Positions 1-6,045 of a stretch of DNA of 12,646 nucleotides are shown here, in pieces. Origin of the DNA: JBAYJY01 sp041664945 (GTDB lineage: Bacteria; UBP15; UBA6099); contig JBAYJY010000124.1 of the NCBI GenBank assembly GCA_041664945.1, positions 1-12,646 of the forward strand, in the 5' to 3' direction. The notes beneath the pieces were generated by a model. That model was not told where the DNA came from, ran no database searches, and was given only the letters and a program-made list of their open reading frames with translations. How positions within the stretch are numbered: the stretch's first letter is position 1; each line of letters opens with the position of its first letter. A program made the translations under genes and the position numbers.

Positions 1-1610
1 ATCCGGGCAATTGGACCCCGGCGGCGCAGATACAAAACAATGACAACACGCGCCTTATCTGGATTTCGCCGTTAGACAACGCTTCGGGCGCCAACGCGCG
101 CGTGCGGACCGGCGCGACCGGATTGGATTTCTATGTCGGCGGAACAACAACCGACACCGGAACGCTTGCGTTGACTCTCAATTCTTCCGGCAACACCTAT
201 GTGAACGGAGAACTCGACACAAACGGAACTGAGATATATATCAACCGCGACGGTCCCGCGACAAACGAATCAATTTATTTTTACGATGACACATATAACG
301 ACGAATTTCTACGATGGGAACCCACGCCGGACAGGTTTATTTTCAGCAACGATCTTTACGTTACCGGAGACATCTCCGCGGGAAGCTACACGACGCTCGA
401 CGGCCGCTACGTGAACGTGCCCGGCGACACTATGACAGGCAACTTGAATATCGCGCATACGGCGAATCCCGGGCTTGAACTCCGGGACACAGACGGCGGA
501 ACGCCGTTCGTTGATTTCAGCAACGACAACGCGATCGATTACGACGGGCGAATCATCCTGAGCGCCGATGACACGCTGACAGTTGACGGCGCGGGGCTGA
601 CTTTGAACAACGGCGGCACAGTTGATACTCTGGAAAGCGGCTGGAGCGGCTGGAACGTAGCTCTGAAATTTCCGAACACATCGCACGCGGCGCTGTTCTA
701 CCCGCAGAGCGGTCTGTTGTTCGGCATGCACTCGAACGGCAATTTCTACTGGGGCAATACAATAGGAAGTTATTACGCAATGACGCTTTCGAACACCGGC
801 AATCTGAATACTACCGGAGACGTGACGGTAAGCGGCGGCGACATCTATCTTCCCGACGCCAACACGAGGTTGACAGAGGGCAACGGAAATGCGCTTCGCA
901 TGCAGACTAACTCCGGCTATGTGGATATAGGCCCGCAAAACACGGGCTGGTCACATTTCAGCACCGACAGGGCAAGCTTCTATTTCAACACAAAGGTAAC
1001 AGTGGACGGGAATGCCGAGCCTTACACGGATAACGCGCGAGACCTCGGCGCTTCGGCCCTGAGATGGCGCAGGCTTTACCTTAAAGGCTCTCCGGCGGAG
1101 GGAACTCTTGTGCCGAACCAGTATCAGACAAAGATCGGCGTGGACACATCTTATGATAACCAGTGGCAACAGGTTTTGTGCGATTCGGGCTACGCTATTA
1201 CGAATTTCAGCGTTTATTCAACAAACTATCCCGACGGATTAATCAGGCTTACATGCGCTTACGTAGGAGACCTTCTGAATACAGGAGTGGAAGGATGGTA
1301 TGGGGATTCAGGAACTTGCGATAACTGCTGGCATTCTTCGCTTTGTCCGGCAGGCTATATCGCGCGCGGTTACAAAATTTACGCTTCCGGCAGGCTCGAC
1401 ACTAACCAACAACTATATTGCACGCAAATCGCATCCGGCAATTACACTTCCACTGATTGGATATCATACGGCGCGAACGATCAGGGGGACGACGACGCTT
1501 ATCAAGGAACCGGATGCCCGGCTGGAACGTATATGTATGGAATTACTGTTTACGCGGCTTCGTATCCGGACGGCGACTGGATGTCGGCCTGCCGTTCCAT
1601 CAGACCTTAA
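1..1610 (+). CDS. Tail-fibre-like / adhesin surface protein, 3' part
   Basis: The reading frame is open from base 3 to the TAA at 1608-1610 (535 residues) and enters from the left edge, so the N-terminus is missing; the GTG at 102 is probably internal. The protein is rich in Gly, Thr, Asn and Asp, as beta-structured fibres are. Two motifs typical of phage tail fibres and related bacterial surface fibres are visible: a YVNVPGDTMTGNL stretch at about 409-450, and NARDLGASALRWRRLYL at about 1035-1083, which in related proteins often precedes the end of the shaft. The rest, from about 1125, is a different Cys- and Tyr-rich domain made of three related units starting at the Cys codons 1179, 1344 and 1515. 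No other phage gene is present, so a cellular adhesin is as likely as a prophage remnant. Ligand and export route are unknown. Confidence 0.75.
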   Translation, partial: PGNWTPAAQIQNNDNTRLIWISPLDNASGANARVRTGATGLDFYVGGTTTDTGTLALTLNSSGNTYVNGELDTNGTEIYINRDGPATNESIYFYDDTYNDEFLRWEPTPDRFIFSNDLYVTGDISAGSYTTLDGRYVNVPGDTMTGNLNIAHTANPGLELRDTDGGTPFVDFSNDNAIDYDGRIILSADDTLTVDGAGLTLNNGGTVDTLESGWSGWNVALKFPNTSHAALFYPQSGLLFGMHSNGNFYWGNTIGSYYAMTLSNTGNLNTTGDVTVSGGDIYLPDANTRLTEGNGNALRMQTNSGYVDIGPQNTGWSHFSTDRASFYFNTKVTVDGNAEPYTDNARDLGASALRWRRLYLKGSPAEGTLVPNQYQTKIGVDTSYDNQWQQVLCDSGYAITNFSVYSTNYPDGLIRLTCAYVGDLLNTGVEGWYGDSGTCDNCWHSSLCPAGYIARGYKIYASGRLDTNQQLYCTQIASGNYTSTDWISYGANDQGDDDAYQGTGCPAGTYMYGITVYAASYPDGDWMSACRSIRP

Positions 1611-1626
1611 TTGACGGGAGCTAAAG

Positions 1627-2193
1627 ATGAAATCCGCTTTCAGAGCGCTGGTTTTTGCCGGAATTACTCTTGCGGCATTAACTTTGCGCGCGTATCCGGC
1701 GAACGCCGCCGACAAGAGCGATAAAATTGACGCTTCCAACATTGTTGTTGTCGATCCGCGTCTTGCGCCTTCCGATTCGGAAACGCTTAAATTCAATCCC
1801 GACGTTCCTCTGGAACAACAAGTGCGCGTTCTGTTCGAGGAAGTCGGCAAACTTAGAATGATGGCGACGCGCGCGACGTTGATACTGACCGCTGATTTGG
1901 AACTGGCTCCGAAGGAAGAGCGCAGAGTCACATTCGTTCTAACGGGAGGACCGCTCGAAAAACCGGTGACCTGCAAATCGAATGAATTCGGAGTTTGCGT
2001 TTTCATTGTCGAGCCGCTTAAAAGAGGCATCCCGGATTATAATATCAGCATCAAGATGAATAGATATAAAAACGCCGAGAAATCGATTCGTGTTTCGCCG
2101 GGCGCAATAGCCGTTATTCCCATTCGGGTAGAGATGACTCCGGCGGAACACGCAAAAAGAATCTCTCCGCCGCCGATTAATCCAGAAAAATAG
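1627..2193 (+). CDS. Secreted protein of unknown function with Ig-like beta region
   Basis: This 188-residue protein begins 16 nt after the fibre gene, with GGGAG at 1616-1620 as ribosome-binding site, so the two are probably cotranscribed. The N-terminus (Lys2, Arg6, then a hydrophobic stretch to about residue 20) is a Sec signal peptide with likely cleavage after Ala-Asn-Ala near residues 25-27. No lipobox Cys is seen. Residues 35-75 are probably helical (QQVRVLFEEVGKLRMM). Residues 75-170 alternate hydrophobic and polar residues like a small beta-sandwich and hold two Cys (KPVTCKSNEFGVCVF) that could form a disulfide. The C-terminus is Pro-rich (ISPPPINPEK). I do not recognise a family. 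The position suggests a periplasmic or surface accessory of the fibre protein, but this is inference only. Confidence 0.7.
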   Translation: MKSAFRALVFAGITLAALTLRAYPANAADKSDKIDASNIVVVDPRLAPSDSETLKFNPDVPLEQQVRVLFEEVGKLRMMATRATLILTADLELAPKEERRVTFVLTGGPLEKPVTCKSNEFGVCVFIVEPLKRGIPDYNISIKMNRYKNAEKSIRVSPGAIAVIPIRVEMTPAEHAKRISPPPINPEK

Positions 2194-2307
2194 TCAGCCG
2201 AATTTTTTTTATCAATTTAACGTTTTCAAGAGTCAGCTTTATATACCCTGAATCTTCTTCATATACTCCTGATTCGCAAGGTGAATGCATAGCAAACAAC
2301 GGAAGCG

Positions 2308-2351
2308 CCGCCATTGCGAGTCTCCGTTTATTGCTGGAGCGGCAATGGCGG
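2308..2351. repeat. Inverted repeat, 10-bp perfect arms
   Basis: CCGCCATTGC (2308-2317) and its exact reverse complement GCAATGGCGG (2342-2351) flank a 24-nt centre. A further 4-bp stem forms within it: CTCC at 2322-2325 with GGAG at 2336-2339. No T-run follows on either side, so a simple intrinsic terminator is unlikely. It sits next to the dispersed-repeat core at 2362-2386 and shares its CATTGCGAG string, so the two probably form one mobile-palindrome unit. Confidence 0.6.
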
Positions 2352-2361
2352 ACGCGAACTT

Positions 2362-2386
2362 CGTCATTGCGAGCGAAGCGAAGCAA
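2362..2386. repeat. Dispersed palindromic repeat core (CATTGCGAG...GAAGCAA type)
   Basis: The sequence starts CGTCATTGCGAG and ends GCGAAGCAA. This is a widespread intergenic repeat found in many unrelated bacteria, usually as many genomic copies. Its minus-strand translation gives the familiar spurious peptide SLLRFARNDE. It is non-coding and probably propagated as a REP/MITE-like element. Recognition is from memory of the motif, not from a search. Confidence 0.6.
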
Positions 2387-2527
2387 ACTCAAACATGGAG
2401 ACAGATATGAATTGAGTTAGCGCTCGTTTTGGCAGAAAAATGCTTCGGGGTAATGTCTTCTTATGTCTTTCGCACCAAAAACCAGGTGAATATTCGGGCT
2501 TATGTCTGATTCGATTTAAACAAATAA

Positions 2528-2555
2528 AAAACCGCCCCGGTGAGGGGGCGGTTTT
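2528..2555 (-). terminator. Intrinsic terminator of flagellin 1
   Basis: A strong hairpin with CCGCCCC (2532-2538) against GGGGCGG (2545-2551) and a 6-nt loop, extended by AAAA/TTTT pairs. On the minus strand it lies about 30 nt past the flagellin stop and is followed by a T-rich run (complement of 2521-2531). The plus-strand side also has TTTTGTTT, so it may stop transcription both ways. Confidence 0.9.
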
Positions 2556-2583
2556 GTTTCGTTAAGTTATCCTGACTGTCTGA

Positions 2584-3411
2584 TTATTTCAGGAGTTGGA
2601 GGACGCTCTGCGGCTGCGCGTTGGCCTGCGCGAGGATCGCGGTTCCGGTCTGCTGGAGAATCTGCAGGCGTGTGAACTCGGAGATCTCGACAGCCATGTC
2701 GGCGTCGTAGATGCGGCTCTTCGCGGCGGAGATGTTGATATCTTCCGCTTTGAGGTCGGAAATGATGTAGTTGAGGCGGCGTTCCTGAATACCGAGCGAG
2801 GAGCGCACGTCTGACACCTGATTGATGGCCGAGTTGACGAGAGTGATGGCGGCCTGCGCGAGAGCAGTTGTTGAGAGAGCGACAGCGGCGACGAGACCGA
2901 TTGAGTCGGCGGCCATGCTCTTGATGTAAGTGGTGAGTCGGAAGTTGACGCCGTTGTCCGGTCCGATCTGGAGAGATCGAGTGCTGAAAGTGCCGTCGAA
3001 GAGAACCTTGGTGTTGAAGGTGACGGCGCTTGATTTGCGAGTGATTTCCGTTTTCAGGCTGGCAAACTCGTTGTTCAGGCGCGTGCGGTCTGCCGTTGTG
3101 AGAGTCGCTTCGTTCGCGGCGCGAACCGCGAGGTCTCGCATCCGCATGAGGATGTCATGCGTTTCGGAGAGCGTGCCGTCCGCCGTGTGAATCAGGTTGA
3201 TTCCGTCTTCGGCGTTCTGCACGGCGGTTCTGATTCCGCCGATCTGCGCTTCCATTCCTTTAGCGATCGCTAAACCGCTGGGATCGTCTGCGCCCTTGTT
3301 GATGCGAAGACCGGAAGAAAGCCTCTCAAGAGACGTCTTCAGGCCTAAGTTCGTCAGGCGAAGATTGTTGAGTCCTATGAGTCCGGAAATGTTTGTGTTT
3401 ATTACTGACAT
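2584..3411 (-). CDS. Flagellin (paralogue 1)
   Basis: This is the filament subunit of the bacterial flagellum, 275 residues from the ATG at 3411-3409. AAGGAGGAAT at 3415-3424 is its ribosome-binding site and decides the start; an upstream ATG at 3429 would add six residues to the conserved MSVINTNISG terminus. The D0/D1 helices are complete: LERLSSGLRIN and DDPSGLAIA (residues 28-50), RMRDLAVRAAN (90-100), SLGIQERRLN (205-214), and a C-terminal FTRLQILQQTGTAILAQAN (246-264). D2/D3 are missing; the outer part is a short hinge (about residues 167-187) that is unusually hydrophobic. R90, L94 and E115 resemble the TLR5-contact pattern of Salmonella FliC, by eye. It differs from paralogue 2 at about eleven positions outside the hinge. 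It has its own promoter and terminator. Confidence 0.96.
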   Translation of the reverse strand: MSVINTNISGLIGLNNLRLTNLGLKTSLERLSSGLRINKGADDPSGLAIAKGMEAQIGGIRTAVQNAEDGINLIHTADGTLSETHDILMRMRDLAVRAANEATLTTADRTRLNNEFASLKTEITRKSSAVTFNTKVLFDGTFSTRSLQIGPDNGVNFRLTTYIKSMAADSIGLVAAVALSTTALAQAAITLVNSAINQVSDVRSSLGIQERRLNYIISDLKAEDINISAAKSRIYDADMAVEISEFTRLQILQQTGTAILAQANAQPQSVLQLLK

Positions 3412-3414
3412 AAT

Positions 3415-3453
3415 ATTCCTCCTTGACACCGTTTGAACGGACTTCCTTGTCCG
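3415..3453 (-). promoter_or_regulatory. Flagellin 1 leader: GGA-loop hairpin plus SD, CsrA-like sites
   Basis: On the minus strand the leader folds as CGGAC (3453-3449), loop AAGGAA, GTCCG (3442-3438). The GGA sits in the loop within the string ACAAGGAAGT, close to the CsrA consensus ACARGGAUGU. A second GGA lies in the Shine-Dalgarno TCAAGGAGGAAT (3426-3415). An upstream looped GGA plus a second GGA over the SD is the layout of CsrA-repressed flagellin leaders such as B. subtilis hag. Binding is inferred; no csrA or fliW is in the window. Confidence 0.5.
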
Positions 3454-3464
3454 CTACAATAAAT

Positions 3465-3492
3465 TTATCGGCGGGTTGTGCAAAATACTTTA
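3465..3492 (-). promoter_or_regulatory. Sigma-28 (FliA) promoter of flagellin 1
   Basis: The minus strand reads TAAA (3492-3489), 16 nt, GCCGATAA (3472-3465). The enterobacterial sigma-28 consensus is TAAA-N15-GCCGATAA, so the -10 is perfect and the spacer one longer. Transcription would begin near 3458, giving a leader of about 47 nt before the flagellin ATG. Confidence 0.85.
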
Positions 3493-3520
3493 GGGTTTCA
3501 TTGAAAAAGCTTCATACAAA

Positions 3521-3551
3521 AAAAAGCCCCCCGAAATGGGAGGCGCTTTTT
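3521..3551 (-). terminator. Intrinsic terminator of flagellin 2
   Basis: AAAAAGC (3521-3527) pairs with GCTTTTT (3545-3551). CC/GG and CCC/GGG pairs continue the stem with single bulges at C3544 and A3541 and a GAAAT loop. On the minus strand it is about 67 nt past the flagellin 2 stop and followed by a long T-run (complement of 3518-3525). It separates the two flagellin transcription units. Confidence 0.85.
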
Positions 3552-3617
3552 ATATGTTTATATCCCTGTTACTGTATAATGGCGGCCGACGAAGCATAGT
3601 TCGGTTGCCGTATCAAC

Positions 3618-4454
3618 TTATTTAAGCAACTGCAAAACGCTCTGCGGCTGCGCATTCGCCTGAGCGAGAATCGCTGTCCCGGTCTGTTGCAGTATCTGCA
3701 ATCTTGTGAACTCGGAGATTTCGACAGCCATGTCGGCGTCGTAGATGCGGCTCTTCGCGGCGGAGATGTTGATGTCTTCCGCTTTGAGGTCAGAGATGAT
3801 GAAATTGAGGCGGCGTTCCTGAATGCCGAGCGAGGAGCGTACGTCTGACACCTGATTAATGGCCGAGTTGACGAGAGTGATGGCCTTCTGCGCTGCTGAA
3901 GTTTGCGAGACGCTGGCTTCGTTGCCTGCGGCGCTTAGCCCGATAGACGCGGCGGCCATGCTTTTAATGTATGTAGTGAGCCGGAAGTTTAAACCGTTGT
4001 CCGGCCCGATCTGAAGAGCCCTTGTGCTGAAAGTTCCGTCGAATAGAACCTTGGTGTTGAAGGTAACTGCGCTCGACTTGCGAGTGATTTCAGATTTCAA
4101 GCTTTGAAATTCGTTGTTGAGGCGTGTGCGGTCGGCTGAAGTCAGCGTCGCTTCGTTCGCCGCGCGGACCGCGAGATCACGCATTCTGAAAAGAATATCC
4201 TGCGTTTCTCCAAGAGTGCCGTCTGCAGTGTGAATCAGGTTGATTCCGTCCTCGGCGTTCTGCACAGCGGTTCTGATGCCGCCGATCTGCGCTTCCATCC
4301 CTTTTGCGATCGCTAATCCGCTCGGATCATCCGCGCCTTTGTTTATCCGCAATCCCGAAGATAATCGCTCAAGTGATGTTTTAAGTCCTAAATTCGTCAG
4401 TCTCAGGTTGTTCAACCCGATGAGTCCGGAAATGTTTGTGTTTATTACTGTCAT
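3618..4454 (-). CDS. Flagellin (paralogue 2)
   Basis: This second flagellin has 278 residues from the ATG at 4454-4452, with ACAGGAGGG (4459-4467) four nt upstream as ribosome-binding site. An in-frame ATG at 4520 would add a 22-residue polar extension (RDKPDKDS...) before the conserved MTVINTNISG and has no ribosome-binding site, so I reject it. D0 and D1 match paralogue 1 almost residue for residue, with identical final helices. The hinge (about residues 167-190, GLSAAGNEASVSQTSAAQ) is polar and three residues longer, so the filament surface would differ. As in paralogue 1, D2/D3 are absent. It is transcribed from its own sigma-28 promoter. No terminator is visible between the upstream glycosyltransferase and this gene, so some readthrough is possible. 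Confidence 0.96.
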   Translation of the reverse strand: MTVINTNISGLIGLNNLRLTNLGLKTSLERLSSGLRINKGADDPSGLAIAKGMEAQIGGIRTAVQNAEDGINLIHTADGTLGETQDILFRMRDLAVRAANEATLTSADRTRLNNEFQSLKSEITRKSSAVTFNTKVLFDGTFSTRALQIGPDNGLNFRLTTYIKSMAAASIGLSAAGNEASVSQTSAAQKAITLVNSAINQVSDVRSSLGIQERRLNFIISDLKAEDINISAAKSRIYDADMAVEISEFTRLQILQQTGTAILAQANAQPQSVLQLLK

Positions 4455-4460
4455 TACGCC

Positions 4461-4504
4461 CTCCTGTTTGACAAATGGGTCCAGCTTCCCCGCTGAATCC
4501 TTGT
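4461..4504 (-). promoter_or_regulatory. Flagellin 2 leader: repeated GGA motifs, CsrA-like sites
   Basis: The minus-strand leader contains ACAAGGATT (4504-4496), matching CsrA's ACARGGAU core. Right after it comes a small hairpin CAGC (4495-4492), loop GGGGAA, GCTG (4485-4482). The SD itself reads ACAGGAGGG (4467-4459). Several GGA sites in a short leader, the last over the SD, fit CsrA repression. The first site is less clearly hairpinned than in flagellin 1. Inferred only. Confidence 0.45.
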
Positions 4505-4536
4505 CGGGTTTGTCCCGCATGTCTTATTTGTTGTTA

Positions 4537-4563
4537 TTAACGGCAATATCGACAATATCTTTA
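4537..4563 (-). promoter_or_regulatory. Sigma-28 (FliA) promoter of flagellin 2
   Basis: The minus strand reads TAAA (4563-4560), exactly 15 nt, GCCGTTAA (4544-4537). This is one mismatch from the sigma-28 consensus TAAA-N15-GCCGATAA. The predicted start near 4530 gives a leader of about 76 nt. Confidence 0.85.
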
Positions 4564-4646
4564 GTGGTTTTTGGAATTATATTCAACAAAGTTGCTGTAA
4601 ATATGAGGCGTTTTACATAATTCTACTGTGGGTATAAAGGCGGGTT

Positions 4647-5837
4647 TTACTTTGTTTTGTATAAATTTGCTGAATTGACAATGATTTTTTCGATTTCTTC
4701 AACAACGCGATTAATACTGAATTTTGATTCAGCGCGGCGGCGGCCATTTTTGCCGAAAGTTTCCGCCCGTTCCGGATCGCGGAAAAGCGTTGCGATTAAA
4801 GCGGCGAGCTGCTTTTCATCTTTAGGAATGAAAAAAAGGCCTGTTCCGCCTCCAACCACAATTTCTTCCGGGCCGCCGCGCGCGCTGACAACAACCGGCT
4901 TGCCAAGAAGCATTGCCTCGACTATCCCTCGTCCGAACGGCTCAGGCTGCGCGGAAGGGTGAACAAATACGTTATAAATATTGATAATGTCATATATATC
5001 TTTCCTGAAACCTGTAAATATTATTTTATCTGAGATTCCAAGCATTTCTGCAAGCGTCTTTAGTTCATCAGCAAAGGCTTCATCGCCGTAAATCGGTCCG
5101 CCTGCGATTACGAACCTTGCCTCCGGGAACTCGGCGGCAGAAATTGCGGCCGCGCGCAGAAATGTTGTGAGGCCTTTCCAGTTTTCGAGCCGGCCGGCTG
5201 TTCCGGCGACTAAATTACCGGCAGTCAGTCCGAGTTCGGCTCTGACATCCGCCGCGGCTCTCGACGGCCTGACGCTTTCAACCGGCAGTCCGTTCAGGAC
5301 GACGCGAGCATCCCGATGCCCTTTGAACTGAGTTGCAGTGAATGATGAGTTGCAGACGACAACGTTAGCAGCCTTGTTTGAAAGCCGCGCAAAAAAGCGC
5401 CGCTGAAGAGAACTTGCGTTGTAATCCCGGTAGTGCCAGATCACCGGAACGCCGGCTCGGCGTCCGGCATAACCGCCCAAAACGTGCGCTTTCGAGGAAT
5501 TTGTATATGCGATGTCGATGTTTTCCGATTTTATTATTTGCGCGATACGGGTAATAACCGGTTGTGATGTGAAAAATCGATTGGCGGTTCGAACAATGGC
5601 GCCGGCTGACAATCCGAAATCGGATCTTTTGGCATTTAACAGTTCCGCCGGCGTTTCGATGACTGTCGCGGGGATTCCGAGCACTGAAACCGCGCCGACC
5701 AGTGGTCCGTCCGACATGCTCGCGAAAACAGGCGAAACGCGTGAGCGGTCCAGCCGCTCCAGAATATCAAGAAGGCTTAACTCGGCGCCTCCGAATTGAG
5801 CAGCGTGCGTTAGGAAAAGTGTTCGGACAGCTTCTAT
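4647..5837 (-). CDS. GT4-family glycosyltransferase, non-canonical start
   Basis: This is a retaining GT-B glycosyltransferase that moves a sugar from a nucleotide-sugar donor to an unidentified acceptor, probably at the cytoplasmic face. Counting from the ATG at 5717 it shows NSSKAHVLGGYAG (73-85), AGRLENWKG (174-182), the donor-site E-x7-E motif EPFGRGIVE (259-267) and KPVVVSARGGPEE (273-285). The frame continues upstream of 5717 with TLFLTHAAQFGGAELSLLDI, the essential first strand and GGAE loop of GT4 enzymes. The ATG at 5717 therefore truncates the fold, and it has no ribosome-binding site. No ATG, GTG or TTG exists in frame between 5717 and the stop at 5888-5886. I place the start at an ATA (5837-5835), 8 nt after GGGAG (5850-5846), giving 396 residues. 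A one-base deletion in the A-run is the alternative. Flagellin glycosylation is possible but unproven. Confidence 0.85.
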   Translation of the reverse strand: MEAVRTLFLTHAAQFGGAELSLLDILERLDRSRVSPVFASMSDGPLVGAVSVLGIPATVIETPAELLNAKRSDFGLSAGAIVRTANRFFTSQPVITRIAQIIKSENIDIAYTNSSKAHVLGGYAGRRAGVPVIWHYRDYNASSLQRRFFARLSNKAANVVVCNSSFTATQFKGHRDARVVLNGLPVESVRPSRAAADVRAELGLTAGNLVAGTAGRLENWKGLTTFLRAAAISAAEFPEARFVIAGGPIYGDEAFADELKTLAEMLGISDKIIFTGFRKDIYDIINIYNVFVHPSAQPEPFGRGIVEAMLLGKPVVVSARGGPEEIVVGGGTGLFFIPKDEKQLAALIATLFRDPERAETFGKNGRRRAESKFSINRVVEEIEKIIVNSANLYKTK

Positions 5838-5946
5838 TTTTTCAACTCCCTGTCTTTTCCGGCAGTTCTTCGTGAAACAGCGGCGCTATTATAATGATAT
5901 ACTATTATCTTATATATAGCGGGAATTTGGTAGTCGGAAGGCGACA

Positions 5947-5973
5947 AAATCGGCGGGTTCGAAAAAAAAACTA
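5947..5973 (-). promoter_or_regulatory. Degenerate sigma-28-like site before the glycosyltransferase
   Basis: The minus strand reads TAGTTTTT (5973-5966), 11 nt, GCCGATTT (5954-5947), against consensus TAAAGTTT-N11-GCCGATAA. Spacing and the GCCGAT core match, and CCCGCCGAT is shared with the flagellin 1 promoter, but the -35 keeps only part of the consensus. It lies about 110 nt upstream of the inferred start. Weak. Confidence 0.3.
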
Positions 5974-5981
5974 AAAGGTAG

Positions 5982-6010
5982 TTGGGACAACAGTTAACGA
6001 TGAATATAAT
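5982..6010 (+). promoter_or_regulatory. Sigma-70 promoter of the small DUF4177-like gene
   Basis: TTGGGA (5982-5987), a 17-nt spacer and a perfect TATAAT (6005-6010). Transcription would start near 6017, about 29 nt before the ATG at 6046. The -35 matches 4 of 6 consensus positions. Confidence 0.65.
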
Positions 6011-6045
6011 GTTATTCAATAAATACAACATAAAGGAGTCAACAA

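Larger units (their letters stand above)
2194..2527. other. Intergenic stretch without a credible gene
   Basis: This stretch lies between the secreted-protein gene and the flagellin terminator. A T-rich tract at 2201-2210 follows the stop codon, but I see no good hairpin before it. The centre holds an inverted repeat and a dispersed-repeat core, listed separately. The rest (about 2390-2527) shows nothing I can name. A 71-codon minus-strand frame here reads SLLRFARNDE, the usual translation of the dispersed repeat, so it is not a gene. Confidence 0.6.

Noticed and set aside
1..1610. Prophage tail-fibre gene as evidence of a prophage
   Set aside because: The fibre motifs also occur in bacterial surface proteins. 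No integrase, capsid, terminase, holin or lysin gene is in the window.
2177..2392. 71-codon minus-strand frame containing SLLRFARNDE
   Set aside because: This is the well-known spurious translation of the dispersed repeat and spans intergenic DNA without a ribosome-binding site.
3412..3429. Upstream start for flagellin 1 (six extra residues)
   Set aside because: The SD AAGGAGG lies between this ATG and the one at 3411, which matches the conserved flagellin N-terminus.
4455..4520. Upstream start for flagellin 2 (22-residue extension)
   Set aside because: The ATG at 4520 has no SD, lies about 10 nt from the predicted transcript start and would put a polar extension before the conserved D0 terminus.
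4564..4646. Terminator after the glycosyltransferase
   Set aside because: The only hairpin seen is a 4-bp CAAC/GTTG stem without a T-run.
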